A stretch of DNA of 64,000 nucleotides from Dolomedes plantarius (lineage: Eukaryota; Arthropoda; Arachnida; Araneae; Dolomedidae). The position numbers and the translations under genes were made by a program. The DNA lies in assembly GCA_907164885.2 (NCBI GenBank), contig OU015493.1:47580723-47644722 (forward strand), read 5' to 3'. The notes under the pieces are model-generated. The model made no database searches. It was given only the letters and a program-made list of their open reading frames with translations, and was not told where the DNA came from. Of the stretch, positions 24,601 through 35,650 are shown one piece after another (within the stretch, counting starts at the first letter, position 1; the number at the start of each line of letters is the position of its first letter).

Positions 24601-24863
24601 GTATTTTCAATATTGTTTACAAATGTCTTAGCTTTAACTTTTCCTTCGCCAATAGATTTTAAAACAGAATTCTTACCTGCTAAGTTAATATGACCAACAT
24701 CGGAATTAAAGTTTTCAAAAAATTTAAGGTCCTTGCACATATGTGAGCTGCTTCCAGAATCCAAAATCCAAATATCCTCACAAGTAGCGTCGGAATGTTC
24801 TGGGTCTGTCATAAGGGCAAAGTTCTGATTTTCGTTTTCAAATGCTGCGTTCGCGAATCTCAT
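21678..24863 (-). CDS. Copia Pol: protease, integrase, RT, RNase H (1061 aa)
   Basis: Intact frame in the Ty1/Copia order. The protease has WILDSGSSSHM near residue 33. Integrase has a zinc finger (LWHKRLCHLN ... CESC, about 175-208), then HADLAGP, LRTDNGLEF and PESNGKAER as its D, D, E sites (about 236-333). Reverse transcriptase starts about residue 590 (FDVKTAYLYG, KLKRSLYGLPQSGRNW, CIYVDDLAIFS). RNase H is C-terminal (STCEAELLAIA, LYSDSQSAIDW, TRHVNLKFHF). Translation starts at the ATG that overlaps the Gag stop by four bases (ATGA), so Pol is in the -1 frame and is made either by reinitiation or by a -1 shift. No lesion is visible. Confidence 0.95.
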   Translation of the reverse strand: MRFANAAFENENQNFALMTDPEHSDATCEDIWILDSGSSSHMCKDLKFFENFNSDVGHINLAGKNSVLKSIGEGKVKAKTFVNNIENTLTIDNVIYVPDLRCNLLSMTKLMERGYSIQSYDNYVLVLSKTGQIVLKAEKVNNRLEIIMKPRIDNNSSELLECNFVKNVENYELWHKRLCHLNPQYMSKMKDIIDINVKESEILNCESCNISKLTRKKHCKINIDQSNSVLELIHADLAGPINIDSLGGSKYFLMLVDDYSGMYFSYFIKHKYEVFDVFKNFKERYENLTSRKIKRLRTDNGLEFVNKEMTKFLLKFGISHEKTVPYNPESNGKAERAIGVLVERARTLLYESKLPQKFWAEAMSCSTHVSNITPRKYKNKLPMEIWTGKEPKISYLKTFGCVAYYHIPKQFRNKFDVPGKRGIFVGYSRDRIAYRIYDIAKNTVIEERSVKFDEKLKGSEFITKNSESYLWNVKNLSQFNFSNLEAETEINPRENNQSEINDTKSLQNETANDQRVENSNHELSPKLRRSERIKNKSTANLALSNSTREENNSIPENYEQSMNSIKHNKWKIAMQKELESMNKHDVFEIIERPKNVKIIKSKWIYSVKTINDEEIYKAKLVAAGFNLIKNKDYSESFSPVVNIESFRLLISLAANLNLSVRFFDVKTAYLYGDIEETVYMEIPPGYEEQFGKNNVCKLKRSLYGLPQSGRNWHIKLKNELKRIGLNQLASDNCVFITSNETDFFAICIYVDDLAIFSNNSKLCEGIILKLRKTFELNETTENSKFLGIEVLQNENGISLSQTHYIESLINKYGLENCKKANTPITKGEDRCFNPTDDLVNQTEYQEIIGEILYLANRTRPDLAFVTSYLSQFNKRPEKRHYTLAKRVLKYLNATKNKVLFYDRENGFLNCCADASWGNAEGGKSFSGCVIMIGNSLLTWKSRKQKCVGLSTCEAELLAIADVARELTWTLNMLTELKCENFVKRPVVLYSDSQSAIDWLNSGKSSNKTRHVNLKFHFVKDLIENDTIKTKYVNTNEMISDFLTKAVTFDKLLFSLKNICLM

Positions 24864-25621
24864 TTTTGCTTGTTTTTGGTTTTGTCGTTAGGTAATGTTC
24901 TTATCACGTTGTCGGGTGCATTTCCACTCCTGTTTCCTGTTTTATTCCTGAAAAAACAATTTCTGGCTATGTGATTGGATTTGTTGCAGATCCAGCAAAG
25001 TTTTAGGTTTCTATTACTGTTTTTAACATGGAAAGCTTCTCCTTTTCTGGATATGGAATTTGAGTTCATTTTTAAATGGGTATTCTCTTCTTCGCGTAAA
25101 ATTTCTAATATTTCATCAATTTCTTTTTCTCTTTGCGTCTTCAATATTTCTCTTATTTTCCCGAATTTATGGTTAAGTCCACGAACTGTGTAGTAAACCA
25201 GTTCACGTTCTGAAATGTTCAAACCAAGTGCGCTACACTTCATAGAAAGTCCCCTTGCTCTGGCTATGTAGTCAGATACATTTTCGTTTTCTTGCATTTC
25301 TATATTCTTTAGCTCATTTCCAGCATCTATCTTCCGGTCTTCATTTTTTCCTGTGAAAACCCTTTTTATTTTTTCCCATAAATTTTTGGCATTGGTTTCT
25401 TCTGCAAATTGGAGACTCTGTTCATCTGAAAGTGATAGCAAAATATAGGCTACAGCGTCATCATTCTTTGTTTTCCAATCTTCTAGTAATTTTAAATCCT
25501 GTGGTCTATCTTCATAGATAACATCTATTAATCTTTTTAAAGTTAAAATTGCCTTGATTTTCATAGACCAGAGTAAATAATTTCCACTATTCAACAACGG
25601 AATGCTTTTCATGTTATCCAT
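24860..25621 (-). CDS. Copia Gag with CCHC zinc knuckle (253 aa)
   Basis: Starts MDNMKSIPLLNSGNYLLW, the usual opening of Copia Gag (UBN2-type region), and continues through a helical capsid-like region (ENVSDYIARARGLSMKC). The nucleocapsid knuckle CWICNKSNHIARNC lies at about residues 212-225. The stop TGA overlaps the Pol start as ATGA. Separate overlapping gag and pol are unusual for Copia, where a single frame is common. Gag would form the particle around the element RNA. Confidence 0.92.
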   Translation of the reverse strand: MDNMKSIPLLNSGNYLLWSMKIKAILTLKRLIDVIYEDRPQDLKLLEDWKTKNDDAVAYILLSLSDEQSLQFAEETNAKNLWEKIKRVFTGKNEDRKIDAGNELKNIEMQENENVSDYIARARGLSMKCSALGLNISERELVYYTVRGLNHKFGKIREILKTQREKEIDEILEILREEENTHLKMNSNSISRKGEAFHVKNSNRNLKLCWICNKSNHIARNCFFRNKTGNRSGNAPDNVIRTLPNDKTKNKQK

Positions 25622-25731
25622 TTTCTTCGCTATCGTTTAAACTTTCGCTTTAGGAAATCTCACAGTTGCATTTTGAATTCATCGGCGACCGGATGTCGAT
25701 GCGAGTGGCTCTTCGAGGAGAAAAACAACCA

Positions 25732-25747
25732 CGAAGCTCTGCTGCCA
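25732..25747 (-). promoter_or_regulatory. Copia primer-binding site
   Basis: The coding strand after the 5' LTR reads TT, then TGGCAGCAGAGC. The first 11 bases match the complement of a metazoan initiator-Met tRNA 3' end except one base. The tRNA identity is inference. Confidence 0.5.
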
Positions 25748-25749
25748 AA

Positions 25750-25902
25750 TGTTGTGTCTCACACGTTCAAGGACTACATTCCAACTGAGTTTTATTTACA
25801 GAAAATATACATTTACATACAAAAGGACAAATACAGACACTTAGCACCATCTGGTGTGAAAAGTTAAAAACACTTTGTAGCATTTATATATATATACCAA
25901 CA
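25750..25902 (-). repeat. Copia 5' LTR
   Basis: Second 153-bp copy. It includes a short TATATATATATA tract that may serve as promoter. Confidence 0.95.
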
Positions 25903-25907
25903 GTACG

Positions 25908-28900
25908 AAATCGAAAAATCCAGAAAACTTGTTGAGAAAAATTAAATATGAGCCTCCGATTAATAATGATAATTCTCCACTTGAAAACGAAACTGTAGTA
26001 GCGTCATTGTGTGAAAAGAAAGTTAAACAAGATTTAAATAATACTCTTTTACAAACTTGTACTGTTGAAGCTTCCGCGAATGGCAAATCAAAAATTATTC
26101 GAATACTTTGTGATTCTGGTTCAGAAAAAACATTCTCGAATAGAAACATAGCAGATGCCCTTCACTTACAGCCGATTAGAAAGGAGAGGCTGTTAATTTA
26201 TTCCTTCGGTCAGCGAAATGCTTGGGAAAAAGAGTTTGAAGTTGTGTTGTTAAAGTTATCCAGTCTCACAGATCCCAAACAAAACATCGAAGTAGAAGCT
26301 TTAGTGGCAGATAACATTACCAGCGCTACATTGCCATGCTATAATTCACAGGACCCAGAAGTAAACAAATTTATTTCTGATCGTAATTGTTTACTTGCTG
26401 ATAGCTGTCGACAGTTGCCGATTCAGCTGTTGTTAGGAGGAAACTTTTTATGGGAAATATTTGAGGGCGAAACTCAGAAAATCAAACCAGGCATGTTTAT
26501 TTCCCAAACAATATTCGGCTGCACTGTTCAGGGTCAAGCCGATTTACGGAGGTCAACATCTGTAGCTTGTAACAGAGTTGCTGTGATGAATGTCTCTCAC
26601 GATCTGAAAAACTTTTGGGATTTAAAATCTCTGGGAATTGTTGAAACAAACGAGAGCTCTGACGAATGCCGCGTTTTGCAGGATTTTCAAAATAGCTTAA
26701 AGTTTACTGAAGGGCGTTATGAAGCACCGTTGTTGTGGAATGAATCAAAAGAAGAAATAGAAAACAATTTTGTGGTCGCAAAAAGGAGATTTTATAACCT
26801 AGCAAATAAATTTAATCAAGATAGGCAATTATTTGATAATTACAACTAAGTTATAAAGGAACAATTAAAAACAGGAATAATTAAAAAATGTGAGGATTTA
26901 GCTCTAGATGATTCATACTATATGCCGCATAGACCGGTGATAAAAACTGATCGAGAAACTACAAAATTACGTATTGTTTACGATGCTTCTTCAAAATTAA
27001 AAGGCCCATCTTTGAATGATTGTTTGTTGCCAGGGCCAAACTTGAATCCTAATATTTTGGACATTATATTAAAATTTCGTGAAAACAAAATAGCTTTCTC
27101 TGCGGACATTCAAGGTGCATTTTTGCAAATAAAGGTAAAGAACGAAGACCAGAATTACTTACGCTTTTTATATTTTGACGACTGTGACATTGAGAAAAAT
27201 ATTGTACCCTACAAAATGAAAAGAGTGACTTTCGGAGTCACATGTAGTCCCTTTATCTTGGCCGCTACTATCAAACACCATATTAAGCAATATAAAGATA
27301 GTAAAGAAGAGTGCATTGAGATGTTGGATACATCATTGTATGTTGATGACTTGTTTTATGGAGCTGAAAGTGTGTCGGAAGCATTTAGTTTGTCCTCGGA
27401 TGCTGTGTTTATTTTAGGTGATGCTGGATTTAATTTGAGAAAACTGAATACTAACTCCAAAATGTTGAAAAAATTATGGGTTGAAAATGGACTTTGTGAT
27501 GTTAGTAATGATAGGGAAAATAAGAGTTTTAAGGTGTTAGGTTTGGTATGGAATGTGGTCGAGGATAAATTTGAGTTAGAGGTAGCTAGTTTATTGGACG
27601 GTTTAGAAGACTTAAGTGCGTGTAAGAGATCAGTATTGCATACAGTGGCCAAAATATTCGATCCTGCGGGTTTTGTTTCTCCATTCGTGTTAAGAGTTAA
27701 GCATCTTATGCAGGAAATGTGGGAAAGAGGATTAAACTGGGACGATGATTTGCCGGAAGATATGATAGTGAAGTGGAAGGATTGGTGTTCGGAGATACGT
27801 CTATTGAAGGAGTTAAGAATTAATAGATATTATTTTTCGGGTTGTATGCATGGAATGAGTTCCAATGCGCAGCTACTTGTGTTTTGTGATGCGTCTCCTG
27901 TAGCGTACGGTGCGGTTGCTTATTTTCGATTCGAGAATGATAGTGGTGAGATATTGACCTCATTTATCATGTCTAAATGTAGAGTTAGTCCTTTGAAAAA
28001 GCTAACGTTGCCTAGACTCGAACTCATGGGAGATTTAATTGCATCGCGGATTGTTAGTTATTTGAAGAATATTTTCTCGTTTCAGACTATATTTCTTTGG
28101 ACTGATTCAAAAATAGTTTTGAGTTGGATAAAAGGGTCTGCTAAGAAATGGAAACCCTTTGTTTGTAATAGGGTAATGGAAATTCAACAGTTTACGAATC
28201 CTATAGATTGGAGACATTGTGAGGGTAAGAGTAATCCTGCTGATCTTTTAACTAGAGGTTGTAGTGTTAGAGACTTACAGAGATCTTGGAAATGTGGCAT
28301 GGTCCTGAATACTTGTCATTGCCTGAAGATAAGTGGCCTAGAAGTGATTGTGTTGTTACTAAAAAAGAAGTGAATAATGTTGCAGAAGAACAAAAATCAA
28401 AACCTGAACTAAGTCTGCATTGTGCTATCGAATACAACACAAAAATGGAATTTATCTTGGATTTAGAAAAGTATAATTCTATTAAAAGAGTTTGTCGTAT
28501 AACAGCATGGGTAAAAAGATTTATTTCTAACGCTAAAAATAAGAAGGGAGATCGAAAGTTTGATGAGTTATCAGCAGAAGAATTGAAAGAAGCAGAGAAA
28601 ATATGGATTCGACAAATCCAAAGAAAATATTATTTTGATGAACTCAAATGTCTTAAAGAAGGAAAACAAGTCCCTGGGGAATCGAGAATTCTTGACTTGA
28701 ACCCTATGCTTTCAGATGATCTCATAGTAGTAAGAGGCCGATTGCAAAAGTCTAATCTCGAGTTTTATACTAAACATCCTATAATAATCCCTTCCAAGGA
28801 CAGGTTTGCTGAACTTTTGATTTGGGACGCTCATGAAAAAGTTTTCCACGCCGGAGTGTCAAATACTATCGTACAGTTACGAGAAAAATTTTGGCTGACG

Positions 28901-29929
28901 AAAGGTAGACAAGCCATAAAAAATCAACTTAAAAAATGTGTTGTGTGTAAAAGACTTAACTCGGTTCCTGGAACACAGATTACTGCCCCTCTTCCTGCTA
29001 ATCGCATCGAACAAGCACCACCTTTCTTTGTGGTTGGAATGGATTTCGGTGGTCCCTTATATGTCAGGGACAGTGCTGATAAACAATACATTCTACTTTT
29101 TACTTGTGCGGTTACGAGATCTGTGCATTTGGAATTAGTCAGAAACTTAACAACAGAAACTTTTCTGTTAGCTTTTCGTCGATTTGTCGCACGACGTGGA
29201 CTGTGTTCTACAGTATACTCCGACAATGCACGTACCTTTAAGCGTGCCGAACTCGAGCTGAAATATTGGTGGTCAACAATCAGTGATTCTAAGGTGAAAA
29301 ACTTCTATTCTACACATGGAATTACGTGGAACTATATTGTTGAAAAGGCGTCGTGGTGGGGCGGATTTTACGAGAGAATGATCCGTTCTGTAAAAGTTGC
29401 CCTAAGAAAAACTCTTGGAAAATCATCGTTGACACGAGAGCAGCTGGAGACTGTCATTACGGAAATTGAAGGTGTATTAAACTCCAGACCACTCACTTAT
29501 GTTTACACCACTAGTGACGAGCCGATTCCTTTAACTCCGGCTCATTTTCTTTTAGGTAGAAAAGTTACGAATCTACCGGCAGTAAAATTACATTGTGAAG
29601 GTCAGTTCTCTACCAGGAAATTATTAGTTAAAACATTTAATTATAGAGAAAGGTTAATGCAATCATTTTGGAATAGGTGGAGAAAAGATTATTTAGTGAA
29701 TTTAAGATCTACACATTTGGTAAGTAAAAATAAGATTCGCGAATTTAAAATCAACGATATTGTTTTGATTCATCAAGACCATTTGCCCAGAAACTTTTGG
29801 AAACTGGGAAGGATTGTTGATGTATATCCTGGTAGAGATGGCAAAATAAGATCTTGTAGCATAAAAACAGAAACAGGTGTAGTAAAACGACCTGTACAAT
29901 TATTATATAATCTTGAGTTAAACGATTAA
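25908..29929 (+). pseudogene. Inner BEL Pol: A17 protease, RT, RNase H, integrase
   Basis: Continues the Gag frame. The aspartic protease (DUF1758/A17 type) has RILCDSGSEKTF. Reverse transcriptase has VYDASSKLKG, FSADIQGAFLQI, TFGVTCSPF and the active site LYVDDLFYG near 27340. RNase H has VFCDASPVAYGA and LWTDSKIVLSW. Integrase has a zinc region (HEKVFHAG ... CVVCKR), then GMDFGGP, VYSDNARTF and WWGGFYERMIRS. Lesions are an in-frame TAA at 26847-26849 before RT and a frameshift near 28290 between RNase H and integrase. The end at 29929 is intact. Pao-type motifs (YVDD, A17 protease) separate it clearly from the Gypsy elements. Confidence 0.93.
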
Positions 29930-30309
29930 AATTAAACTGTATATATGTACATATTTTAAACTGAATTGAATACTGTATATAATGTAAATATTTTCTTCAT
30001 ACATTTATGTTTAAAAAAAATAGAAAAATTTGAGCGTTATGCTTTTATTTACGGACTGTGTTGACTGTTGGAGGTATGTTTAAATTGAAATTTCTCTTTG
30101 TATTAATTCATTATAGTTTTCTAGATGATATAATTTGAAGTTACTTGGTTAATTGTGTTTTGTGTATTTTCTTATATTTTATAATTTAATTTCTTGATTT
30201 CATGTTTAAAATGATTCCTTATGTGATTACTTGATATATATGATTATTTGATATCCCTGATTTATGCATGTAAAACTGTTTTAAAATGTTTGATGAACCT
30301 CCCGTTCAT

Positions 30310-30321
30310 CGGGGGGCAAGA
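30310..30321 (+). promoter_or_regulatory. Inner BEL polypurine tract
   Basis: CGGGGGGCAAGA directly precedes the 3' LTR. The 380 bp between the Pol stop and this site are non-coding. Confidence 0.75.
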
Positions 30322-30560
30322 TGTTGGAAATTGAAATTATATTGTACATTGTATTTGTTTTTGGCGTACTAGTAGCGCCACCTGGTTGCTTCGCGGTTCA
30401 CGCGAAGAGAGTGTATAGTCAGTCGGTGTTGGACTCTTGAACGTGAATAAATGTTGACGCTTGAAATCGTGTTTCTTAATTCCTGGATTAATATTGCTTG
30501 AATTCTCTTGGATATAAATATTTCTTCTTGGATTTACTGCTTCTTGGTCAAGTTACAACA
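30322..30560 (+). repeat. Inner BEL 3' LTR
   Basis: 239-bp LTR followed by the target duplication ACATC. Confidence 0.95.
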
Positions 30561-30565
30561 ACATC

Positions 30566-33500
30566 TCAACCAAGCCAAATTCCGAACGATTCAAATCCCT
30601 TTTCGTTAAATCTAATAAATCACCTCAGATGTGTGTAGTTTGTAAAACCAAAGCCCATGCATTATTTCATTGTGATAAATTTAAAGAAATGAAACTGGAA
30701 GATAGAGTCAATCTTGTTAAAAAACATAGACTTTGTTTTAACTGTTTAAGTGCCTTCCATATGTTACCGAATTGCAATTCTAAAAGTTCTTGTTTCGTTT
30801 GTAAACAGACAAACCACCATACGCTCCTTCATAGATATCTCGCCCCGCCAAAAACAGCAATACATTCAAATCAAAACTGTGAAAACATTCCGTATTCTGA
30901 CACGATAAATATCTCTCCCGCTCAAAATGAGTCATTGCTCGCACCAGACAAAACCATAGGCGCCACTTTATCAGCAGATGTCAAAGAGTGTTGTTTAGCT
31001 ACGAGCAGCCTTTTATGCACTACAATGTTATATATTGAGAACTCATTTGGCGAAAAAATAAAAGTAAAAGCAATTCTTGATAGTGGAAGTTCAGTATCAA
31101 TTTGTACACAGGAAATAGCAGATGTTTTGGGATTAAACAAGGAAAAATGCAATTCATCCATTTCAGGCATAAACGGAGGAGAATATTTTGTTAAAAATAA
31201 AGTAACAGCAAAAATTTCAAATGATGAGGGCAGCTTTTCAAAAGCATTATCATTCCTTGTGTTACCTAAAATCACAGAATTAACGCCGGTAAGGAAGATT
31301 GATATTTCTCGCGTATATTTCCCTCGCGAAATTAAGCTTGCTGACGATACGTTTAATCTCCCAAGCAGAATCAGTCTACTCTTAGGTTGTCAGATATTTT
31401 TTGAATTGCTTAAGGCTGAAAAATTCAAATCACATGATAATAATTTGATGCTTCAGAACAGTGTTTTCGGCTATTTGGTTACCGGGACTGTGGAAAATGC
31501 AGCTTCTCACCATTTTACTGGTCTTGCTCATATTTCAGAAAGAGATTCTTTAGAACTTTCTGTCAAAAAATTCTTTGAGATGGAATCCTTTCCCGGGGAT
31601 GATACAAATGAATCTCAAACATTTGAAAAAGAGTATTGTGAGCAACATTTTGTTAACACTCACAAAAGAGATGATAGCGGCAGATTTATTGTACGATTGC
31701 CCATTAAGGAAGGTACACGTTCTAGTTTAGGAGAATCTAAATCAATGGCGGAAAGACGTCTAAATTCCCTTTGGAAGAAATTGGACAAAGATCCAACTAT
31801 GTCCACTCTATATAAGACATTTATAGATGAATACCTTTCGTTAAATCACATGGAAAAGGTTTTGGACTGCGAGAACTGTAGTGAAATTTATTACATCCCG
31901 CATCACGCAGTTTTCCGCCCAGAGAGCATTTCTACCCCTCTTCGCGTCGTGTTTGATGCATCAGCCAAGTGCGAGAATGGAATAAGTCTCAACTCCATAT
32001 TACTGAATGGTGGACTTGTTCAGCAGGATCTATTTTCAATAGTAGCTCGTTTCCGAACACATAAATATGTATTTGGTACAGACATTACTAAAATGTATCG
32101 GCAAATTCTTGTCGAAGAATCTGATAGAGATTTTCAAAGAATTTTGTGGAATCAAGTCAGTGCTCCCCTGTTGAAACATATAGATTGCGTACAGTTACGT
32201 ACGGGACAGCAGGCGCCCCGTATTTGGCGACTAGAACTTTAAAGGCTTTAGCTGAGGATGCGCAGAAGTATTTTCCTCGTGCGTCCGCAGTTTTACTTAC
32301 CGACGTCTACGTAGATGACATTTTGTCAGGTTCAGACAATTTAGAAGACACAATTTCTTTACAATTTGAATTAATAGATGTGTTGAACAAAGGTGGAATG
32401 CAATTACATAAATGGGTATCCAACCACCCAAACTTGTTAAATGACAGTAAAGGTGCTTAATATAACTTTTCTTCAGATTCTGATCCTGTGAAAACTCTCG
32501 GTATGCTTTGGGCATGTAATTCCGATAATTTAACCTTTAAGGTTAATGTAGACTCTAAAGCAAGCTTCACAAAACGGGATGTTTTATCTTCTATAGCACG
32601 CTTGTTTGATCCGCTTGGTCTTATTGGACCAGTAGTTACAAAGGCCAAGATATTTCTACAAAATCTGTGGAGGGAAAAGTTAAATTGGTCTGATCCAATT
32701 CCTCCTGATGGTATGAAAGAATGGTTTAAATTCTTAAACGAACTTCCAGCTATAAATCAAGTGAAAGTTCCTAGGCATGTAATCATTACAGATCCCATCA
32801 TAACTGAATTACATGGATTCAGCGATGCGTCTGAACGGGCATATGGAGCAGCAATCTATGTAAGCTCAAAAAACAGCCAAGGACAGCAGCAAACAACACT
32901 GTTGTGTTCTAAATCCAGAGTATCTCCGATAAAAACCTTAACAATACCCAGGTTGGAACTTTGTGCGGCATTGCTACTAGCTCGTCTAGTCGCAAAGATC
33001 ATCTCTGTCATTCAAGTTGAACTCCATCATGTGTACCTGTGTTCGGACTCTACGATGACTCTAGCGTGGATAAAAACTCCTTATGAAAGACTTAAACCCT
33101 TTGTGTCCAACAGAGTTAAACAAATTAACGAACTGTGTCCTGATTATGATTGGAGACACGTTTCTTCTGAAACCAATCCTGCTGATGTCCTATCCAGAAG
33201 AACGAGTGCAATTAAGCTTCTACAGAACTCTATGTGGTGGACTGGCCCTTCATTTTTAAATTCGGACATTCCATCTTCTAAGGAACCTACTAACATGACT
33301 GATAATGATTATTCTAAAGAACTAAAAACTGCATATAATCCTGTCTTAGTTGCTAACACTACAAACAGCTTCATTGATGATTTTTTAAAAATTAGTAACA
33401 GTTTTACTAAACTTATACATACTTTTAGTTATATTTGCAGATTCACACATAATGTGAAGTTTCCTAAGAATCGAAAGGTAGGTGAGTTAACTACTGAAGA

Positions 33501-34755
33501 AGTCATGAGTGCTGCAAATCATTTAGTTAAATTAGTTCAACACGCAACTTTTACCTACGAAATTAATTGTTTAAAACATAACAAGGACTTGAAGCGGAGT
33601 CAGGTAAGGAATTTATATCCTTTTTTAGATCAAGATGAGCTTCTTCGAGTTGGGGGTCGATTACAAAATTCTCAACTGAACAACGATTCAAAACACCCAA
33701 AGCTTTTACCCGCTAGGTGTAGATTCACTAAAATCATTATGGAATATTTCCACAAGAAAAACTTGCACGTAGGTCCGCAATCAGTCTTGCATTGCGTCAG
33801 ACAAGAATTTTGGCCCATAGGAGGCAGAAATCTGGCAAGAAAAATTGTTAATGACTGTGTAATTTGTTTCAGAAATAAACCAATTAAATCAAATCAGTTG
33901 TTGGGAAATTTACCAGCCGAGCGAGTCATTCCAAGCCCAACATTTTCCAACTGCGGAATTGACTTCTGTGGTCCTTTCCTTATAAATCATAAAGGTCAAA
34001 ATAAAGGAACATCTCAAAAGGTATATGTAGCAATATTTATATGTTTTGCCACTAAGGCAATCCATTTAGAGCTTGTGACAGATTTGACATCAAAGGCTCT
34101 TATAGCAGCATTAAAACGTTTCTTCGCAAGAAGAGGAAAATGTTCATGTATATTCTCTGACAGTGCCAAGAATTTTATTGGGGCAAGTTCAGAGTTAAAG
34201 AGGTTGCACAAACTTATGAGCAATCCAGAGGAAATTTTAGCGAATTATTTAACATCTGAATGTATTACATGGAAATTTATCCCCCCCAGATCTCCAAACT
34301 TTGGTGGATTATGGGAATCGGGGGTTAAATCATTTAAATTTCACTTTCGAAGAGTAACTGGTTCATCTAAATTAACATTTGAGGAACTACTAACAGTCGT
34401 TACACAAATCGAAGGGATTTTAAATAGCCGACCAATCAGTCCAATGTCAACAGACCCCAGTGATTTAACTGCGTTAACCCCAGGTCATTTTTTAATTGGT
34501 CGTCCATTAAATTCTGTTGCAGAACAAACAATGATTGATAAACCAGACAATTATCTTACAAGGTGGCAAAGAACCACAGAATTCGTCCAATATATTTGGA
34601 AACTTGGCCGAATCGAAAAGATAGTTAAAGGTGCGGACAACGCTGTTAGAATAGTGTACATCAAAACAGCTAATGGAGTGGTAAAACGAGGCATCACTCA
34701 AATTTGTTTATTACCTGTAAATGATGATCAGTCTTTTTATGATTATTGTAAATAA
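30566..34755 (+). pseudogene. Outer BEL Gag end and Pol
   Basis: Resumes the outer Gag after the inner insertion: CCHC knuckles (CVVCKTKAHALFHC, CFNCLSAFHMLPNC, CFVCKQTNHHTLLH), A17 protease ILDSGSSVSIC near 31077, then reverse transcriptase (VVFDASAKC, GTDITKMYRQI). A frameshift near 32150 follows. The frame then carries VTYGTAGAPY and the active site VYVDDILSG near 32305, a TAA at 32458, and RNase H (GFSDASERAYGAA). Integrase follows (FHKKNLHVGP ... CVICFR, GIDFCGPF, IFSDSAKNF, GGLWESGVK). Near 34598 the C-terminal DNA-binding region is shortened in frame by roughly 40-45 residues (QYIWK joins LGRIEKI). More damaged than the inner element, as its outer position predicts. Confidence 0.9.
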
Positions 34756-34900
34756 GTTATATGTTTAATGTGTTTTTCAATACTGCATAATATTTCTTAA
34801 TTTTTTATTATTGTAATCTGCTTTGTGCTAACTTGTTATTTGCATACTTTTTCTAATATTTTTATGTATCACTGTGTGTATTTTGAAATTTCACAATTTC

Positions 34901-34912
34901 AACGCGGGAGTA
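34901..34912 (+). promoter_or_regulatory. Outer BEL polypurine tract
   Basis: AACGCGGGAGTA precedes the LTR start TGTTACG. Confidence 0.55.
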
Positions 34913-35117
34913 TGTTACGTAATAATGTGTGACGTAACGCCTCCACCCAATTCGCCCTCTAGCGGCATGAATAACTCAGTTCGAACTGTGTATCCGTCCT
35001 AGAAGGAGCTCCGGGAACAAGCGGAGTTTCCTTCGCAAACAATGCCACGCTATTAAACTTTTTATTTTGTTCACAGTCCATTTTGCTTTTTTGCTCAACA
35101 TAGTACACCTCCGTACA
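34913..35117 (+). repeat. Outer BEL 3' LTR
   Basis: 205 bp, begins TGTTACGTAATAATG and ends CTCCGTACA. The last 31 bp are repeated at 18837-18867. Confidence 0.85.
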
Positions 35118-35650
35118 GTCACATTCGAGTCTGGAGACACCGTGAAGAGAGGACGCTGAACAGCTGCGTTATGCACCGCCACACTGGTCCTGAACCGGGT
35201 ATTATGGTATGGGGCGGTATTGGATATCACTCTCGCACACCTCTAGTACGCATTGCCGGTACTTTAAACAGCCAGCGCTACATCTCCGAGGTGTTGGAGC
35301 CAGTTGTCCTTCCTTACCTTCAGGGCTGGCCCACAGCCATATTTCAACAGGATAATGCGCGACCACACGTGGCACGCATTGTCCAACGGTTCTTCGTCAA
35401 TCGCCAGATTGAATTGTTTCCCTGGCCGCCTCGCTCTCCGGATCTTTCGCCGATAGAAAACATGTGGTCCATGGTTACTCTACGATTGACCCAGATTCCA
35501 TCCCCAGCTGCCACAGCAGATCAACTTTGGCAACGTGTGGAAGCTGCTTGGTCTGTTGTACCCCAAGAACTCATCCAAAGTCTCTTTGAATCAGTACCGA
35601 GGCGTGTGTCAGCGGTGATCTCCAACAATGGCGGCTACTCTGCCTACTGA
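35118..35650 (+). pseudogene. Tc1-like transposase, C-terminal half
   Basis: Reading resumes after the BEL LTR at a point corresponding to the middle of the catalytic domain (VWRHRGERTLNS), then PGIMVWGGIGYHSRTPL. The second catalytic Asp is in FQQDNARPHVARIV and the Glu in SPDLSPIENMW. I count 34 residues between them, the DD34E spacing of Tc1. The frame ends at 35650 with NNGGYSAY. The N-terminal DNA-binding half and first catalytic Asp are absent at the left side, where only the element leader remains. It is therefore dead. Confidence 0.88.

Larger units (their letters stand above)
21474..25902 (-). mobile_element. Copia retrotransposon, apparently intact
   Basis: Identical 153-bp LTRs, 5-bp target duplication GTACG (21469-21473 and 25903-25907), a PBS, a polypurine tract and two intact reading frames covering Gag and complete Pol. 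It is the youngest and innermost element of the nest and the best candidate in the window for a functional autonomous element. Confidence 0.95.
19851..30560 (+). mobile_element. Inner BEL/Pao retrotransposon
   Basis: LTRs of 239 bp at both ends (two differences) and a 5-bp target duplication ACATC (19846-19850 and 30561-30565). It carries a PBS after the 5' LTR, a polypurine tract before the 3' LTR, and one Gag-Pol frame with three lesions. A Copia element interrupts it at 21474. Confidence 0.95.
18837..35117 (+). mobile_element. Outer BEL/Pao retrotransposon, 5' LTR mostly lost
   Basis: The right LTR is 34913-35117. Its last 31 bp (TTTTTTGCTCAACATAG ... CCGTACA) recur at 18837-18867, followed by a primer-binding site, so the left LTR is truncated to its 3' end. 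BEL Gag and Pol lie between, interrupted by the inner BEL at 19851. It inserted in the transposase frame of the Tc1 element. Confidence 0.85.
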
